Shown piece after piece: positions 1 through 10,546 of a stretch of DNA of 64,000 nt (its first letter is position 1; each line of letters starts with the position of its first letter). The stretch lies in assembly GCA_963210315.1 (NCBI GenBank), contig OY723241.1, positions 930,001-994,000 on the forward strand. The letters run 5' to 3'. This stretch comes from Rhynchopus euleeides. Lineage: Eukaryota; Euglenozoa; Diplonemea; Diplonemida; Diplonemidae. The notes beneath the pieces were generated by a model that was given only the letters and a program-made list of their open reading frames with translations, ran no database searches and was not told the origin of the DNA. The translations under genes and the position numbers were made by a program.

Positions 1-420
1 CCACTTTTTTGGCCTGTGCCCCTGTGGCCTGGCCAAGGCCCTGACCCCCCCTGAGCCCTGGCTTGGGGGGGTCCCTGTGGACCCCCTGGCCTCCGGCTGG
101 GGGGGGGCCTGTGTGGACTGGATAGTTTAGGTGGCATTTACGATAATGCCACTTTTTCAGTACCACTTTTTTCTTACGATAATACCACTTTTTCAGTACC
201 ACTTTTTTGGCCTGTGCCTGAGGGCCAGGCCAAGGCCCCCCTGGGTGGGCGGCCTGTGTACTGGATAGTTTAGGTGGCATTTACGATAATACCACTTTTT
301 CAGTACCACTTTTTTGGTTTACGATTTTACCACTTTTTTCTTACGATAATACCACTTTTTGAAAAGTGGTATTATCGTAAAAACCCCCAGAAAAAAGTGG
401 TATTATCGTAATTACCCCAA
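1..420. repeat. Short tandem and inverted repeats at left edge
   Basis: A unit reading TTACGATAATACCACTTTTT, followed by CAGTACCAC and a T run, occurs several times in direct orientation (about 139-206 and 282-360). It then occurs inverted: the 19-base arm at 341-359 is perfectly complementary to 362-380, and a further inverted copy lies at 391-410. The GC-rich sequence between units repeats GGCCTGTG and GGCCAGGCC-like words. This looks like the edge of a repeat or MITE-like cluster. No coding capacity is seen. Confidence 0.7.
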
Positions 421-1110
421 ATCTCCCAGCACCTTCTCGCAATGTTAGTCCTTTTTGTAGTCACTACACCAGATATGTTATGCAAGGCAGATCAATGCGC
501 AACGGGAGGGTGTGTAGCAGTTGTCTGTCAGTGGCTTGGTGGTTGGACCGCAACACAGTATGATGAGGGAGGGGGGGGGGGGGGAGGGTCTGCCACCGAC
601 TGCACCCCCTGGCATTCTTGTATATTTTTTTTGCCATCCTCACGCGTCTTCTCCTCCATGGATGGAGGGGGTGGGATGGGAAGAAGACAGGCAGGGAGGA
701 GCATGGGCGAGGGGGGAGTGGCGGAGTCTGCCAGACGATAGACCCAACAGATGGGTGCAGGGCGGGGGAGCAGGGGGCAGGAGGGCAACAGAGCCTGTTC
801 TGATGCGGAGAAAGCCTGCAATAGATGAGAGCTCCCGCCTCCTATTGTCACCCGCACTCCCACACACCCTGTACCCTCACTCCCCACCCCCCACCCGGGC
901 ACCCAGTGCTACCCGCCCAAGTACTGTTTCCCACATTTTTGTCGGGCCCCCCCTGTTCAGTATTTGCAAAAAAAAGAGAAAAAACACCCGGTTCAAGTAA
1001 CAGGGGAGAGAGGGGGGGGGGGAAAGGGAAAATGAGGGGGGGGGGGGGTGCAAATACTGCTTCTGAACAGCCGTATCTCGTTGTGCCATTTAGAGAAGGG
1101 TGTCGCAAAC
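421..1110. other. Intergenic, low-complexity
   Basis: No supportable gene. The stretch holds long G runs (about 570-587 and 1012-1048), a C-rich segment and A-rich words. Short ORFs on both strands are compositional and have no recognisable domain. Confidence 0.5.
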
Positions 1111-1816
1111 AGGTGTGGCTCTATTTTGGGGGTATTTTGGCCAATTTTCGAAATCCTATTTTGGGTTTTTTGCACTTTTTTTGGGGTGCTTTTTTGCACG
1201 ATTTCTGTGCCTCAGACACAGATTTTGGTGTGATTTTTGCGCTATTTTGATTCACTCGGCCTGACCGATGCATACGATTCGAAAAAATGGCGAAAAAATC
1301 GCTATCAACAACGGTGAACGAATGGAGGTAGATGGGGAAGTGGGAGGACACAGCACGCCCTCTCACTGATCGCCATCTGTACACTACCTCTCTGTTCAAG
1401 GCGGTCAGTGTCACTTGATGGCGCTGCACACAAATCACTGCTACATCCCAGGGCGCCTTCCCTTGTGAGAATAGCGGAACTTCTGCGGTTGCAGTTTGGT
1501 GGTTGAGGCCGGCGGTGATATCACTTTGGTGACTGTGCTTCCTTCCCCCTGAGCTCGATCAGATCCAGGTCGACCTGGTGCTGCGTGGCTCCTGGTGTGC
1601 CATCTCTTGCATGCCACGGATGCCCACCAAGTCGAACCCGAAACATGACGACCCTTTCGAGATGTCATGGCCGCAAGCCCGCAAACCCGATCGCATTCGC
1701 AAGGTGGTTCGTCTCTTAGAGATCAGTGCTCGGGCCCAGCCTTCCGCGAGGGTGCTGGAACCGACATGCCGCAGCCCCGTACGCGCAAGGACTTGGCTCC
1801 AAGACCAGGCACATGC

Positions 1817-1880
1817 CACAGGGGGGTGTGGGGGGCGGAGCCCCCCAGCCGCCGGAGGCCACGGTAGCGAACGTCTGTTG
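1817..1880 (+). repeat. GC-hairpin dispersed unit, copy 1
   Basis: A unit of about 64 bases contains the perfect hairpin GGGGGGC-GGA-GCCCCCC, then GCCGCCGGAGGCCACGGTAG and ending ACGTCTGTTG. Seven copies are seen in the window (also 1975, 23840, 23977, 34446, 34580 and 44233), six of them arranged in pairs. Confidence 0.8.
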
Positions 1881-1974
1881 GCCTGGCTCCATAGTCGCAT
1901 ACGCTCAAGTACAACACAACTGACAGATAGCACATGTCGCATGGGGGGACGATAAATTGTCGCGCAAAGACACG

Positions 1975-2040
1975 CCACAGGGGGGTCTGGGGGGCGGAGC
2001 CCCCCAGCCGCCGGAGGCCACGGTAGTGAACATCTGTTGG
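1975..2040 (+). repeat. GC-hairpin dispersed unit, copy 2
   Basis: Same unit as at 1817, about 160 bases downstream in the same orientation. It starts CACAGGGGGGTCTGG and ends AACATCTGTTGG. Confidence 0.8.
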
Positions 2041-2440
2041 TTTGAGCTCGAGAGCAAGCCTCTCACACCACCGCCCTCCGACCCCCCTCTCCACCCCCCA
2101 GGTGCAACATTTTTTTGCACCCGGAAAATGTGTTCTTTTGACTGTTTGAGCACATCCAAGACCGGGAACATAGAAGAATTCTGCTGAAAACCCAAAGGAA
2201 AATGGTGCAAAAAAGTAGTGACCACCACCCCCATCCCACCTCCGGGTGCAAAAAAATTTTTGGCCACGGAAAATGTGTTCTTTTGAATGTTTGAGCACAT
2301 CCAAGACCGGGAACATAAAAATTTTCTGCCAATACCAAGTAGGGTCACAATAAAATCCAAAGGAAAAAAGTGCAAAAAAAAATAGTGCAAAAAAATATTT
2401 TCCCCCCAAATTCCTATTTTCATTCCGTGAAATAGATACA

Positions 2441-3486
2441 CGCCTGGTCGCAAATTGCGATTCATTTTTTTTTCGTCGCGGCAGATACACACACACACAA
2501 AACACAAACTCTCAAACCCACCACCTTGCGCCAGACAGATTGTTGCTGTTGACATGAGTTGTCGTGGAGGGCGTGCTGTGTGTATGGTTGTCGTCTTGCT
2601 TCGATATATTTTTTGCCGTTTGTGTTTCTTGCTTTGTTTTCTGTTCTCTGCTGTTGCCTGGATTCATTTTTCTCTGCTATTAAAACCCTGCTGGCAGGGC
2701 TTCTTCACACCCCAAAGCGCAGCAAAACCCCCCCCCCTCCCTCATTGTCGCAGCCACCACAGTTCCGCTCGAAAAAAAAATCCAAGTTTGTTTATGAATA
2801 AGTCACACGGTGCACGGGGGAAGGGAAAAGGAGGAAGGAACAACACTACATCGAACACAAAGACCACACTGTGGGTGGCTTGGCCTACAACAGGAGGGGC
2901 GCTGAGCACTGCACCCCGCAATTCGGAGTGGCAGACACTCGGTGCACGGGGAGGACGGTAGGCAGTGGGGTGGGGTCCGTACGGACAACCAGCATCTGCA
3001 GCGTCCAGACCACAGGCAGGAGTAAATATGGTGCTCGAGCGGAATACATTTGCAGCACGTCATATTATATTTCAGGGCGGCAAAGCAACGGCCTGCCCCA
3101 AAAAAAAACGGCGCCACAGTCGGGAAGTGATGTAACTTTATCCACACTGGCGTGGTGCCGCGATCTCTCTCTCTCTCTCCTGACACCTGCAACCAGCCAA
3201 AGGGAACGTTTCCAAAAGGGGGAGGGGCAGCACAACGCAGCGCAGAGGTGTGTTGTGCCAGCCTCGTTGGGGCCTGCTGGATGCCAGCCAGTCCTCGCCA
3301 CCAATGACGGTGGGTCGGGGGGATGGCTGGTGACTCCACACAGGGGAGTGCGTGCACAAAGTGTGCATCAGCACACACAGGCCACACGCCTGGGAGCGCA
3401 GCTAAGCAGAGTGGAGGGCCGTCCGGCGAAGGCAAGATGTAGGTGTCGTCAGCCACTGCAGGGCGGCCTGCAGCGGGGTGGGGAAG
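2441..3486. other. Intergenic
   Basis: No supportable gene. It contains a CACACA microsatellite near 2488, pyrimidine-rich sequence at 2600-2740, and the 3' flank of the first citrate synthase gene. Long frames here are extensions or shadows of that gene's introns and exons. Confidence 0.5.
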
Positions 3487-5629
3487 CTCACGCGATGTTG
3501 AACTTCTTGGCCAGGGCCTCCGTGGTGATGGACTTCGGGCGCTCGATGGGCTTGCCCAGGGCGCGGTCCCACACGAGGGCCGACAGCACACCAATGCAAC
3601 GCGACACACCTGTGGGTGGTGTGGTGGTGTCAGGTGCAATGGTGTGGCAGGGTGGGTGTGACGTACAGCGGCATGCGGTGTGGCACAGTGCTGGCGCCAA
3701 AAGAAAAAGCTGGATGCTGGGTCCTGACAATGTGCTGCAGCACATTGAGGAATGAACAGCACCAGCGGATGACCCACCCCCACCCGCAGACGGCAGTGTG
3801 CGGGGTGCTGCATCACGAAAGGGTTCATACCGAACAGCACGGTGTAGTACTTCGACTCCGTCATGCCGTAGTGCTGCAGCAGCACACCAGAGTGCGCGTC
3901 CACGTTGGGCCAGGGGTTCTTCGTCTTGCCGTGCTCCGTCAGGATGCCGGGGGCAATCTGTTGAGTTGAGAGTTGAGGTGTCGTGGTGTGGTGTGGTGTG
4001 GTGTGGTGTGGTGTAGCAGACTGTCTGCAGGCCATGGCAAGACACATCCCTGAAAAGAACCAGAACACATTCACAGATGGCACATGCAAACAAGCAAAGA
4101 TACGATGCAGTGTAAGGTTGCTGAACGAGTCATCAAACACAGACGAACACAAGACAGTATCATACCTTGTACATCGTGTTCACGAACTTGAACAGGTCGT
4201 CCTCGGGGAAGTTGCGCAGGCAGAAGTCACGCTGGCACGTGTAACGCGGGTCCGTCTTACGCAGGACGGCGTGGCCGTACCCAGGCACGACACGCTTCTG
4301 GTTCAGCAGGTCCCAGATGCACTCCGTCAGCTTCGTCTCCAGCTCCTCCTGGCTGCTGGCCCCACCCTTCTCAGCCACCTGCGGTGCATGGTGCATTGTG
4401 GTGTGGGCACAGGCAAGGGCATGTCACGTAGGTACAGGCTGCAGGTGGTCACAGTGCGACACACAACACAACACAAACACTCATCACGATGATGGCGTTG
4501 TCTGAACACAACACAACAGAACGGAGCACATACACGCTGCTGCATCTCCTTCATGAAGAGAAGCACCTCCTGGTTGGCCAGCCCGTGCAGGGGACCAGCC
4601 AGACCGTTCATCCCCGCGCTCGCCGACAGGTACGGGTCGCTCAGCGCGCTGCCGACCAGCGTCGTCGTGTGCGCCGACACGTTCCCACCCTCGTGGTCGG
4701 TGTGGATCGTCAGGTACAGACGCATGCAGTCAGCGAACTCGTTCGACTCGAACCCGAGCTGCCTCGTGAAGTTGGCAGACATGTCCAGGTTGGGGTCACG
4801 TGCCACGACCTGTGGTGTTGGTGTGGGTGTTGGTCATCGAAGTCACATTCACACAGTCATGGTGCACACAATGCAAAAGCAAAGAGACAACAAACCGACC
4901 CTGTTGCACTCTGACACTTTGGCAGTTCACATACCGCGCTGGACCCACCGTGGAAGCTGCGACGGTAGATCTGGGCAGCCACCTGCGGCACACGCGCCAG
5001 CAGGTCAAGCGAGTCGTCAAGCGCGTACTCCCAGTAGTTGGCCTTCGTGGCCTTGCCCGCCGCGTAGCCCGCAGCGAACTTGCTCTCGTGTCCCAGGGTC
5101 AGGATACCGGTCGACAGCTGGAGCATGGGGTGCATGTCCGCCGGCAGCGAGTCCAGCGTCTTCGTCACCTGGTCGGTGATGGCGCTGTTCGTGGCACGGT
5201 AGTGGAACTCGTCCTGCAGCAGCTTCACCTGCTCCTGGGTCGGGACCTCGCCCGTCAGCAGCAGCCACCACATCGCCTCCGGCAGGGGCTCAGTGCCGCC
5301 CGGCGCCTTGGGCAGCTGCTCCTGGCACTCCGGGATGCTGAGCCCGCGGAAGCGGATCCCCTCAACGGGGTCCAGCAGCGACGGCTCGTACGTCAGCCCG
5401 GTGATCCCACGCATCCCGCCGTACGCGGCACCCACCGTCGCCGGCCCCAGAGAGTCGTCGCCGTGCGCAGCCTTGATCTTCTTGATCAGCTCCTGCTGCT
5501 GCGGGATCTTCTCGTTCAGGATACGCTTCAGCTCATCCGTCGCACCGGAGAACATCCGGCGCTGCATCGTGCGTGCGGCGTGCTGCATTGTGGCTGCTTG
5601 TCTGATATCTGCCGAGGGGGTGTGGTGGC
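3487..5629 (-). repeat. Citrate synthase duplication unit, copy 1
   Basis: The segment shared with 7944-10072 begins at the stop codon and ends about 40 bases upstream of the ATG (last shared word GCCGAGGGGGTGTGGTGG). Flanks on both sides are unrelated. Introns are retained, so this is a DNA-level duplication and not retroposition. Differences seen are a GGTGT repeat-number change in intron 3, and a 9-base gap plus a substitution in intron 4. Confidence 0.9.
3488..5588 (-). CDS. Citrate synthase, mitochondrial, copy 1 (5 exons)
   Basis: Condenses acetyl-CoA and oxaloacetate to citrate in the mitochondrial TCA cycle. Minus-strand exons can be placed at 4935-5588, 4534-4809, 4166-4378, 3831-3957 and 3488-3609. 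All four introns start GTATG and end CAG or ACAG. Joined length is 1392 bases, coding 463 residues, normal for the eukaryotic mitochondrial form. The start [14 protein letters not shown] gives an Arg-rich presequence. All three catalytic residues sit in their family motifs: His in NVSAHT, His in [11 protein letters not shown] and Asp in [11 protein letters not shown]. The glycine codon of YYTVLFG-VSR is split across intron 4, which supports the model. A near-identical gene follows 2.4 kb upstream in transcriptional terms (7945-10031). Confidence 0.96.
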
Positions 5630-7943
5630 AACCAACAGTGAACACGACATCCGCACCAAAGCCCCCCCTTCTACCTCTCCTCACAACGACACACAAAACA
5701 ACCCTTCACAACACAGCTCCCAGACCTCCACACGTCGCAACTGCGGGGGGGGCACGGGATTGGGTGGGCGGGGGGCGAGAGCCTGCCAAACCTATACCCT
5801 CCAGCACCACAGGGCTGCGAATGGTGCACGTTCGTTCACTCAATCATCCCTCCTCCCCACAACAACTCCCCACCCCCACATCACAGCCCGCATCCTTAGG
5901 TGCCCCGCACTACCATGTGTTCCGAGAGCAGTTCGACCGAAACTCACACAAGGCACATCGGCTGCGCCAGGAGTTTGGGAAACAGGAACTCCCGAGACTG
6001 ATCTGAGGTTGATCATAGGGGCGGAGGGTGGGGGGAGGGGCAGAGAACCAAAAGCAGCTCGTCGTACGTGAGGATCAAGTGGGGTGGAGGGGTGGGTGAC
6101 GGGGGGGGGCGGCGCAGGGCACTTTTTTTTGTTGGCATGGCGAAAATTATGCAAATTTTGAATCACGGCACACGGGGGGAAAAAAGAATGATTCTCGCCA
6201 TAATGCTGTTTCGAACAGTACTGGGGGAGGGAGGGAGGGGGGGGAGGAGGGGGTCGGCGGGAGGGCGCGCGGCTACACCACCACCCTCTCGACCACCCTC
6301 CCCGCCCCGCCCACCCCCTCCAGGTTGCGCGGAGTTGTCGTGAAGGCAAACCCGCAGGATGTCTGAGAGAGACGGACCGCTGGCACAGCGCGGTCCGGGT
6401 TTCCTTACTGTTTGGGGTGCAACACCGGTGTCTTTTTTGCGGGGGCGGGGGGGAGAGGGTGCAACCACAACACCAAGCACGACGGGGGTGGGGGGTTGGC
6501 CTAAGAAGATGGCCGAACGAAGGAGAGATGGTTTTCGACTTCAAGCGAAGTCAAAGATATCAAGGGGCCGTGAAAGATATCTGAAGCAAGATACTTATTG
6601 GTTCAGCTGATCCGTGGGGCCGCGTTCGTACTTTGGTGGTCTGATTCATGCACGAGTTCGTCGCTTTTGAGCCCACAGCCTCAAGGGCGATGACTCTGTG
6701 CATTCGTGGCATGTTTGCTCTTGCAACCCGCATCAATCCTGTTGCCTCTTGTTGGTTTGCCGTTGGAGATGGCGGGCTCGGAAATGTACTTGGTACAGCC
6801 CCGCCCTACCCGAGTTAGCCTTTTCCAAACAAACAAGATCGCGCAACGTCTGTGACGGGGGAAGGGAGCCAAATGCGTCCATGAAGAGAGAGTGCTGAGG
6901 GGATATCAAAAAAAAGCCGCGATGAGGTGAAGTGCGAGTGGCAGGGGTCTGGACACCTGTGGCCGCCTTGCACCGTAGGCCATCATCGGAGTGAAACATG
7001 CCATAGTTGTGGGAGTGGGACAACGGAATAAAAAAAAGGAGGAATAAAACAAAAGGCGGTTCGAAAAAGAACATGTTGGATCGGGTTACGTGACATTTCT
7101 CCCGAAGGGAATCGGGTGGCATGCAAAGAACAAAATAAACAAGACCCTGCGAACACATCGTTGCAATTCTTGCTTTTTTGCTGTTCGTTTCTGAATGCGA
7201 CCCAAGAGTTGCGTGTAACGGCGCCCGCACAGCTGCCGGTCCACGTCCAGGGGGAAAAACAGATAAAAAAGTGGCAAAAAATTCGCTTCCGAAAATGATA
7301 ATAAAACCAAGAACTTTAACAGATACACGGCGAAGGACTCCACCGTTGCGGGCAGAAACCTTTGGTGAACAGCTCTAAGGCGTATCATATCAAAGCACAC
7401 AACTCCCAACAATGTTTCGAGGAGCAGGGAAAAGGTAAAAGATGCTCGGCCTGCAGGGGGGGGGGGGTGGAGGATCCAAAAAATCAAGCCACAAGGCATC
7501 GTTCAACTGTGAGTTCCTCTGTCCCTCAACGGCGCTCTCTGCCACGGCCAGGCTCAGTCTTGAGACTGGCTCGGTAAAAAAAATCAGGGCGCCAATAACA
7601 AACACTCAGGCGTAACTTCGTTTCGTTAGTTCTGCTGTTTCATGTAATCACGTTGGTCCGGCCATGTATTCGGCAAGCCTGACCGGTTGTGGACCAAGGA
7701 GACCGCCAGGCAGCGCATCGTCTTCCTCTCGCAAGCTGTCTGAACTGAATAAGACAGAAACCCTGAAAGAAGCAAAGGCAGACGGCGTGGCGAATCACTG
7801 TCCAGAAGGACACGGGCCCAGAGGAGCGACGAGGCGACAGAACGCACCCATCCAGCCCAGCAACGGAGGCCCGTCCTCCTGATATCCGAGGGCGCACAAG
7901 ATGCGGGGCAGCGTGACGCGGCCCAGAACCTAGAGGGACGCAG
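5630..7943. other. Intergenic spacer between citrate synthase copies
   Basis: No gene can be supported. It contains G-rich runs (6100-6260), a C-rich stretch (6290-6330) and AT-rich sequence around 7000-7130. Frames of up to about 230 residues are Pro/Arg-rich without domains. Confidence 0.5.
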
Positions 7944-10072
7944 TTCACGCGATGTTGAACTTCTTGGCCAGGGCCTCCGTGGTGATGGACTTCGGGCGCT
8001 CGATGGGCTTGCCCAGGGCGCGGTCCCACACGAGGGCCGACAGCACACCAATGCAACGCGACACACCTGTGGGTGGTGTGGTGGTGTCAGGTGCAATGGT
8101 GTGGCAGGGTGGGCAGCGGCATGCAGTGTGGCACAGTGCTGGCGCCAAAAGAAAAAGCTGGATGCTGGGTCCTGACAATGTGCTGCAGCACATTGAGGAA
8201 TGAACAGCACCAGCGGATGACCCACCCCCACCCGCAGACGGCAGTGTGCGGGGTGCTGCATCACGAAAGGGTTCATACCGAACAGCACGGTGTAGTACTT
8301 CGACTCCGTCATGCCGTAGTGCTGCAGCAGCACACCAGAGTGCGCGTCCACGTTGGGCCAGGGGTTCTTCGTCTTGCCGTGCTCCGTCAGGATGCCGGGG
8401 GCAATCTGTTGAGTTGAGAGTTGAGGTGTCGTGGTGTGGTGTGGTGTGGTGTGGTGTAGCAGACTGTCTGCAGGCCATGGCAAGACACATCCCTGAAAAG
8501 AACCAGAACACATTCACAGATGGCACATGCAAACAAGCAAAGATACGATGCAGTGTAAGGTTGCTGAACGAGTCATCAAACACAGACGAACACAAGACAG
8601 TATCATACCTTGTACATCGTGTTCACGAACTTGAACAGGTCGTCCTCGGGGAAGTTGCGCAGGCAGAAGTCACGCTGGCACGTGTAACGCGGGTCCGTCT
8701 TACGCAGGACGGCGTGGCCGTACCCAGGCACGACACGCTTCTGGTTCAGCAGGTCCCAGATGCACTCCGTCAGCTTCGTCTCCAGCTCCTCCTGGCTGCT
8801 GGCCCCACCCTTCTCAGCCACCTGCGGTGCATGGTGCATTGTGGTGTGGGCACAGGCAAGGGCATGTCACGTAGGTACAGGCTGCAGGTGGTCACAGTGC
8901 GACACACAACACAACACAAACACTCATCACGATGATGGCGTTGTCTGAACACAACACAACAGAACGGAGCACATACACGCTGCTGCATCTCCTTCATGAA
9001 GAGAAGCACCTCCTGGTTGGCCAGCCCGTGCAGGGGACCAGCCAGACCGTTCATCCCCGCGCTCGCCGACAGGTACGGGTCGCTCAGCGCGCTGCCGACC
9101 AGCGTCGTCGTGTGCGCCGACACGTTCCCACCCTCGTGGTCGGTGTGGATCGTCAGGTACAGACGCATGCAGTCAGCGAACTCGTTCGACTCGAACCCGA
9201 GCTGCCTCGTGAAGTTGGCAGACATGTCCAGGTTGGGGTCACGTGCCACGACCTGTGGTGTTGGTGTGGGTGTTGGTCATCGAAGTCACATTCACACAGT
9301 CATGGTGCACACAATGCAAAAGCAAAGAGACAACAAACCGACCCTGTTGCACTCTGACACTTTGGCAGTTCACATACCGCGCTGGACCCACCGTGGAAGC
9401 TGCGACGGTAGATCTGGGCAGCCACCTGCGGCACACGCGCCAGCAGGTCAAGCGAGTCGTCAAGCGCGTACTCCCAGTAGTTGGCCTTCGTGGCCTTGCC
9501 CGCCGCGTAGCCCGCAGCGAACTTGCTCTCGTGTCCCAGGGTCAGGATACCGGTCGACAGCTGGAGCATGGGGTGCATGTCCGCCGGCAGCGAGTCCAGC
9601 GTCTTCGTCACCTGGTCGGTGATGGCGCTGTTCGTGGCACGGTAGTGGAACTCGTCCTGCAGCAGCTTCACCTGCTCCTGGGTCGGGACCTCGCCCGTCA
9701 GCAGCAGCCACCACATCGCCTCCGGCAGGGGCTCAGTGCCGCCCGGCGCCTTGGGCAGCTGCTCCTGGCACTCCGGGATGCTGAGCCCGCGGAAGCGGAT
9801 CCCCTCAACGGGGTCCAGCAGCGACGGCTCGTACGTCAGCCCGGTGATCCCACGCATCCCGCCGTACGCGGCACCCACCGTCGCCGGCCCCAGAGAGTCG
9901 TCGCCGTGCGCAGCCTTGATCTTCTTGATCAGCTCCTGCTGCTGCGGGATCTTCTCGTTCAGGATACGCTTCAGCTCATCCGTCGCACCGGAGAACATCC
10001 GGCGCTGCATCGTGCGTGCGGCGTGCTGCATTGTGGCTGCTTGTCTGATATCTGCCGAGGGGGTGTGGTGGT
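7944..10072 (-). repeat. Citrate synthase duplication unit, copy 2
   Basis: Partner of 3487-5629. After GGGGGTGTGGTGG the sequence continues GTAAGTCAAGACGCG here but CAACCAACAGTGAACACG in copy 1, fixing the upstream boundary. The downstream boundary coincides with the TGA stop. Confidence 0.9.
7945..10031 (-). CDS. Citrate synthase, mitochondrial, copy 2 (5 exons)
   Basis: Second tandem citrate synthase gene. Exons correspond one-to-one with copy 1: 9378-10031, 8977-9252, 8609-8821, 8279-8405 and 7945-8066. Every exon translates to the same amino acids as copy 1 over 463 residues as far as can be read, including the presequence and the three catalytic residues. The 5' and 3' flanks differ completely from copy 1, so promoter and terminator are not shared and expression could differ. 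Both copies are intact, so neither is an obvious pseudogene. The lack of even synonymous drift points to very recent duplication or ongoing gene conversion. Confidence 0.95.
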
Positions 10073-10546
10073 AAGTCAAGACGCGCCGATGAGCGAAACG
10101 AACATCAAACCACTGAGAAAAGCGGTGTGTCACGGCCAGCGCCCTCTCTCTTCCAACAATGAAATGAACAACACGGGCCAGCGGGGCGGGGGGGGGGGGG
10201 GGGCGCACTGCCGCACATTGCCGAGCCCTGCCCCCTTTTGACACCACCCTTCCATGCCTCACGGGAAAGAACAGAACACGGCAAGACGGCATAGCAGAAA
10301 CCGTCCCCATCCCCCACTCCCACTGAGAAGACCAAAACCACGCCTGGCTGCACTGAAGCATGCCGCGTGCCTGCATTGCCGGCGATCATCTGACACGTCG
10401 CCCTGTGGGCCATGTCACCAAGACACGTTTGAAATTTCGGGACACCTCCATGGAACCCTGCAACACAAGCATGAAGCTCCAGGCCACGGCTAGTCCAGAG
10501 GCAAGAGATGTTGCAAGCCCAGAAGCCCGCACCCTCCGCCCCCTCG

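Larger units (their letters stand above)
1110..2440 (+). repeat. Dispersed element, copy 1 (inverted partner at 23.0-24.9 kb)
   Basis: This segment recurs in reverse orientation at about 23010-24925. Shared landmarks include the GTGGCTCTATTTTGGGGG end, the TTCACTCGGCCTGACCGATG segment, two GC-hairpin units, and the AT-rich end near AAATAGATACACGCCTG. Inside it, a roughly 150-base unit containing GAGCACATCCAAGACCGGGA occurs twice in tandem (about 2120-2180 and 2270-2330). Long ORFs across it are low-complexity and repeated with the element, so no protein is claimed. It lacks two insertions present in the partner copy and therefore serves as the empty site for them. Confidence 0.75.

Noticed and set aside
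1723-2555. 260- and 216-residue minus-strand frames
   Set aside because: They belong to the dispersed element and read through its GC hairpins and AT-rich words; the second element copy breaks them.
4800-6071. 423-residue plus-strand frame (and its twin at 9243-10241)
   Set aside because: Antisense to citrate synthase exon 1. It is duplicated only because the gene is.
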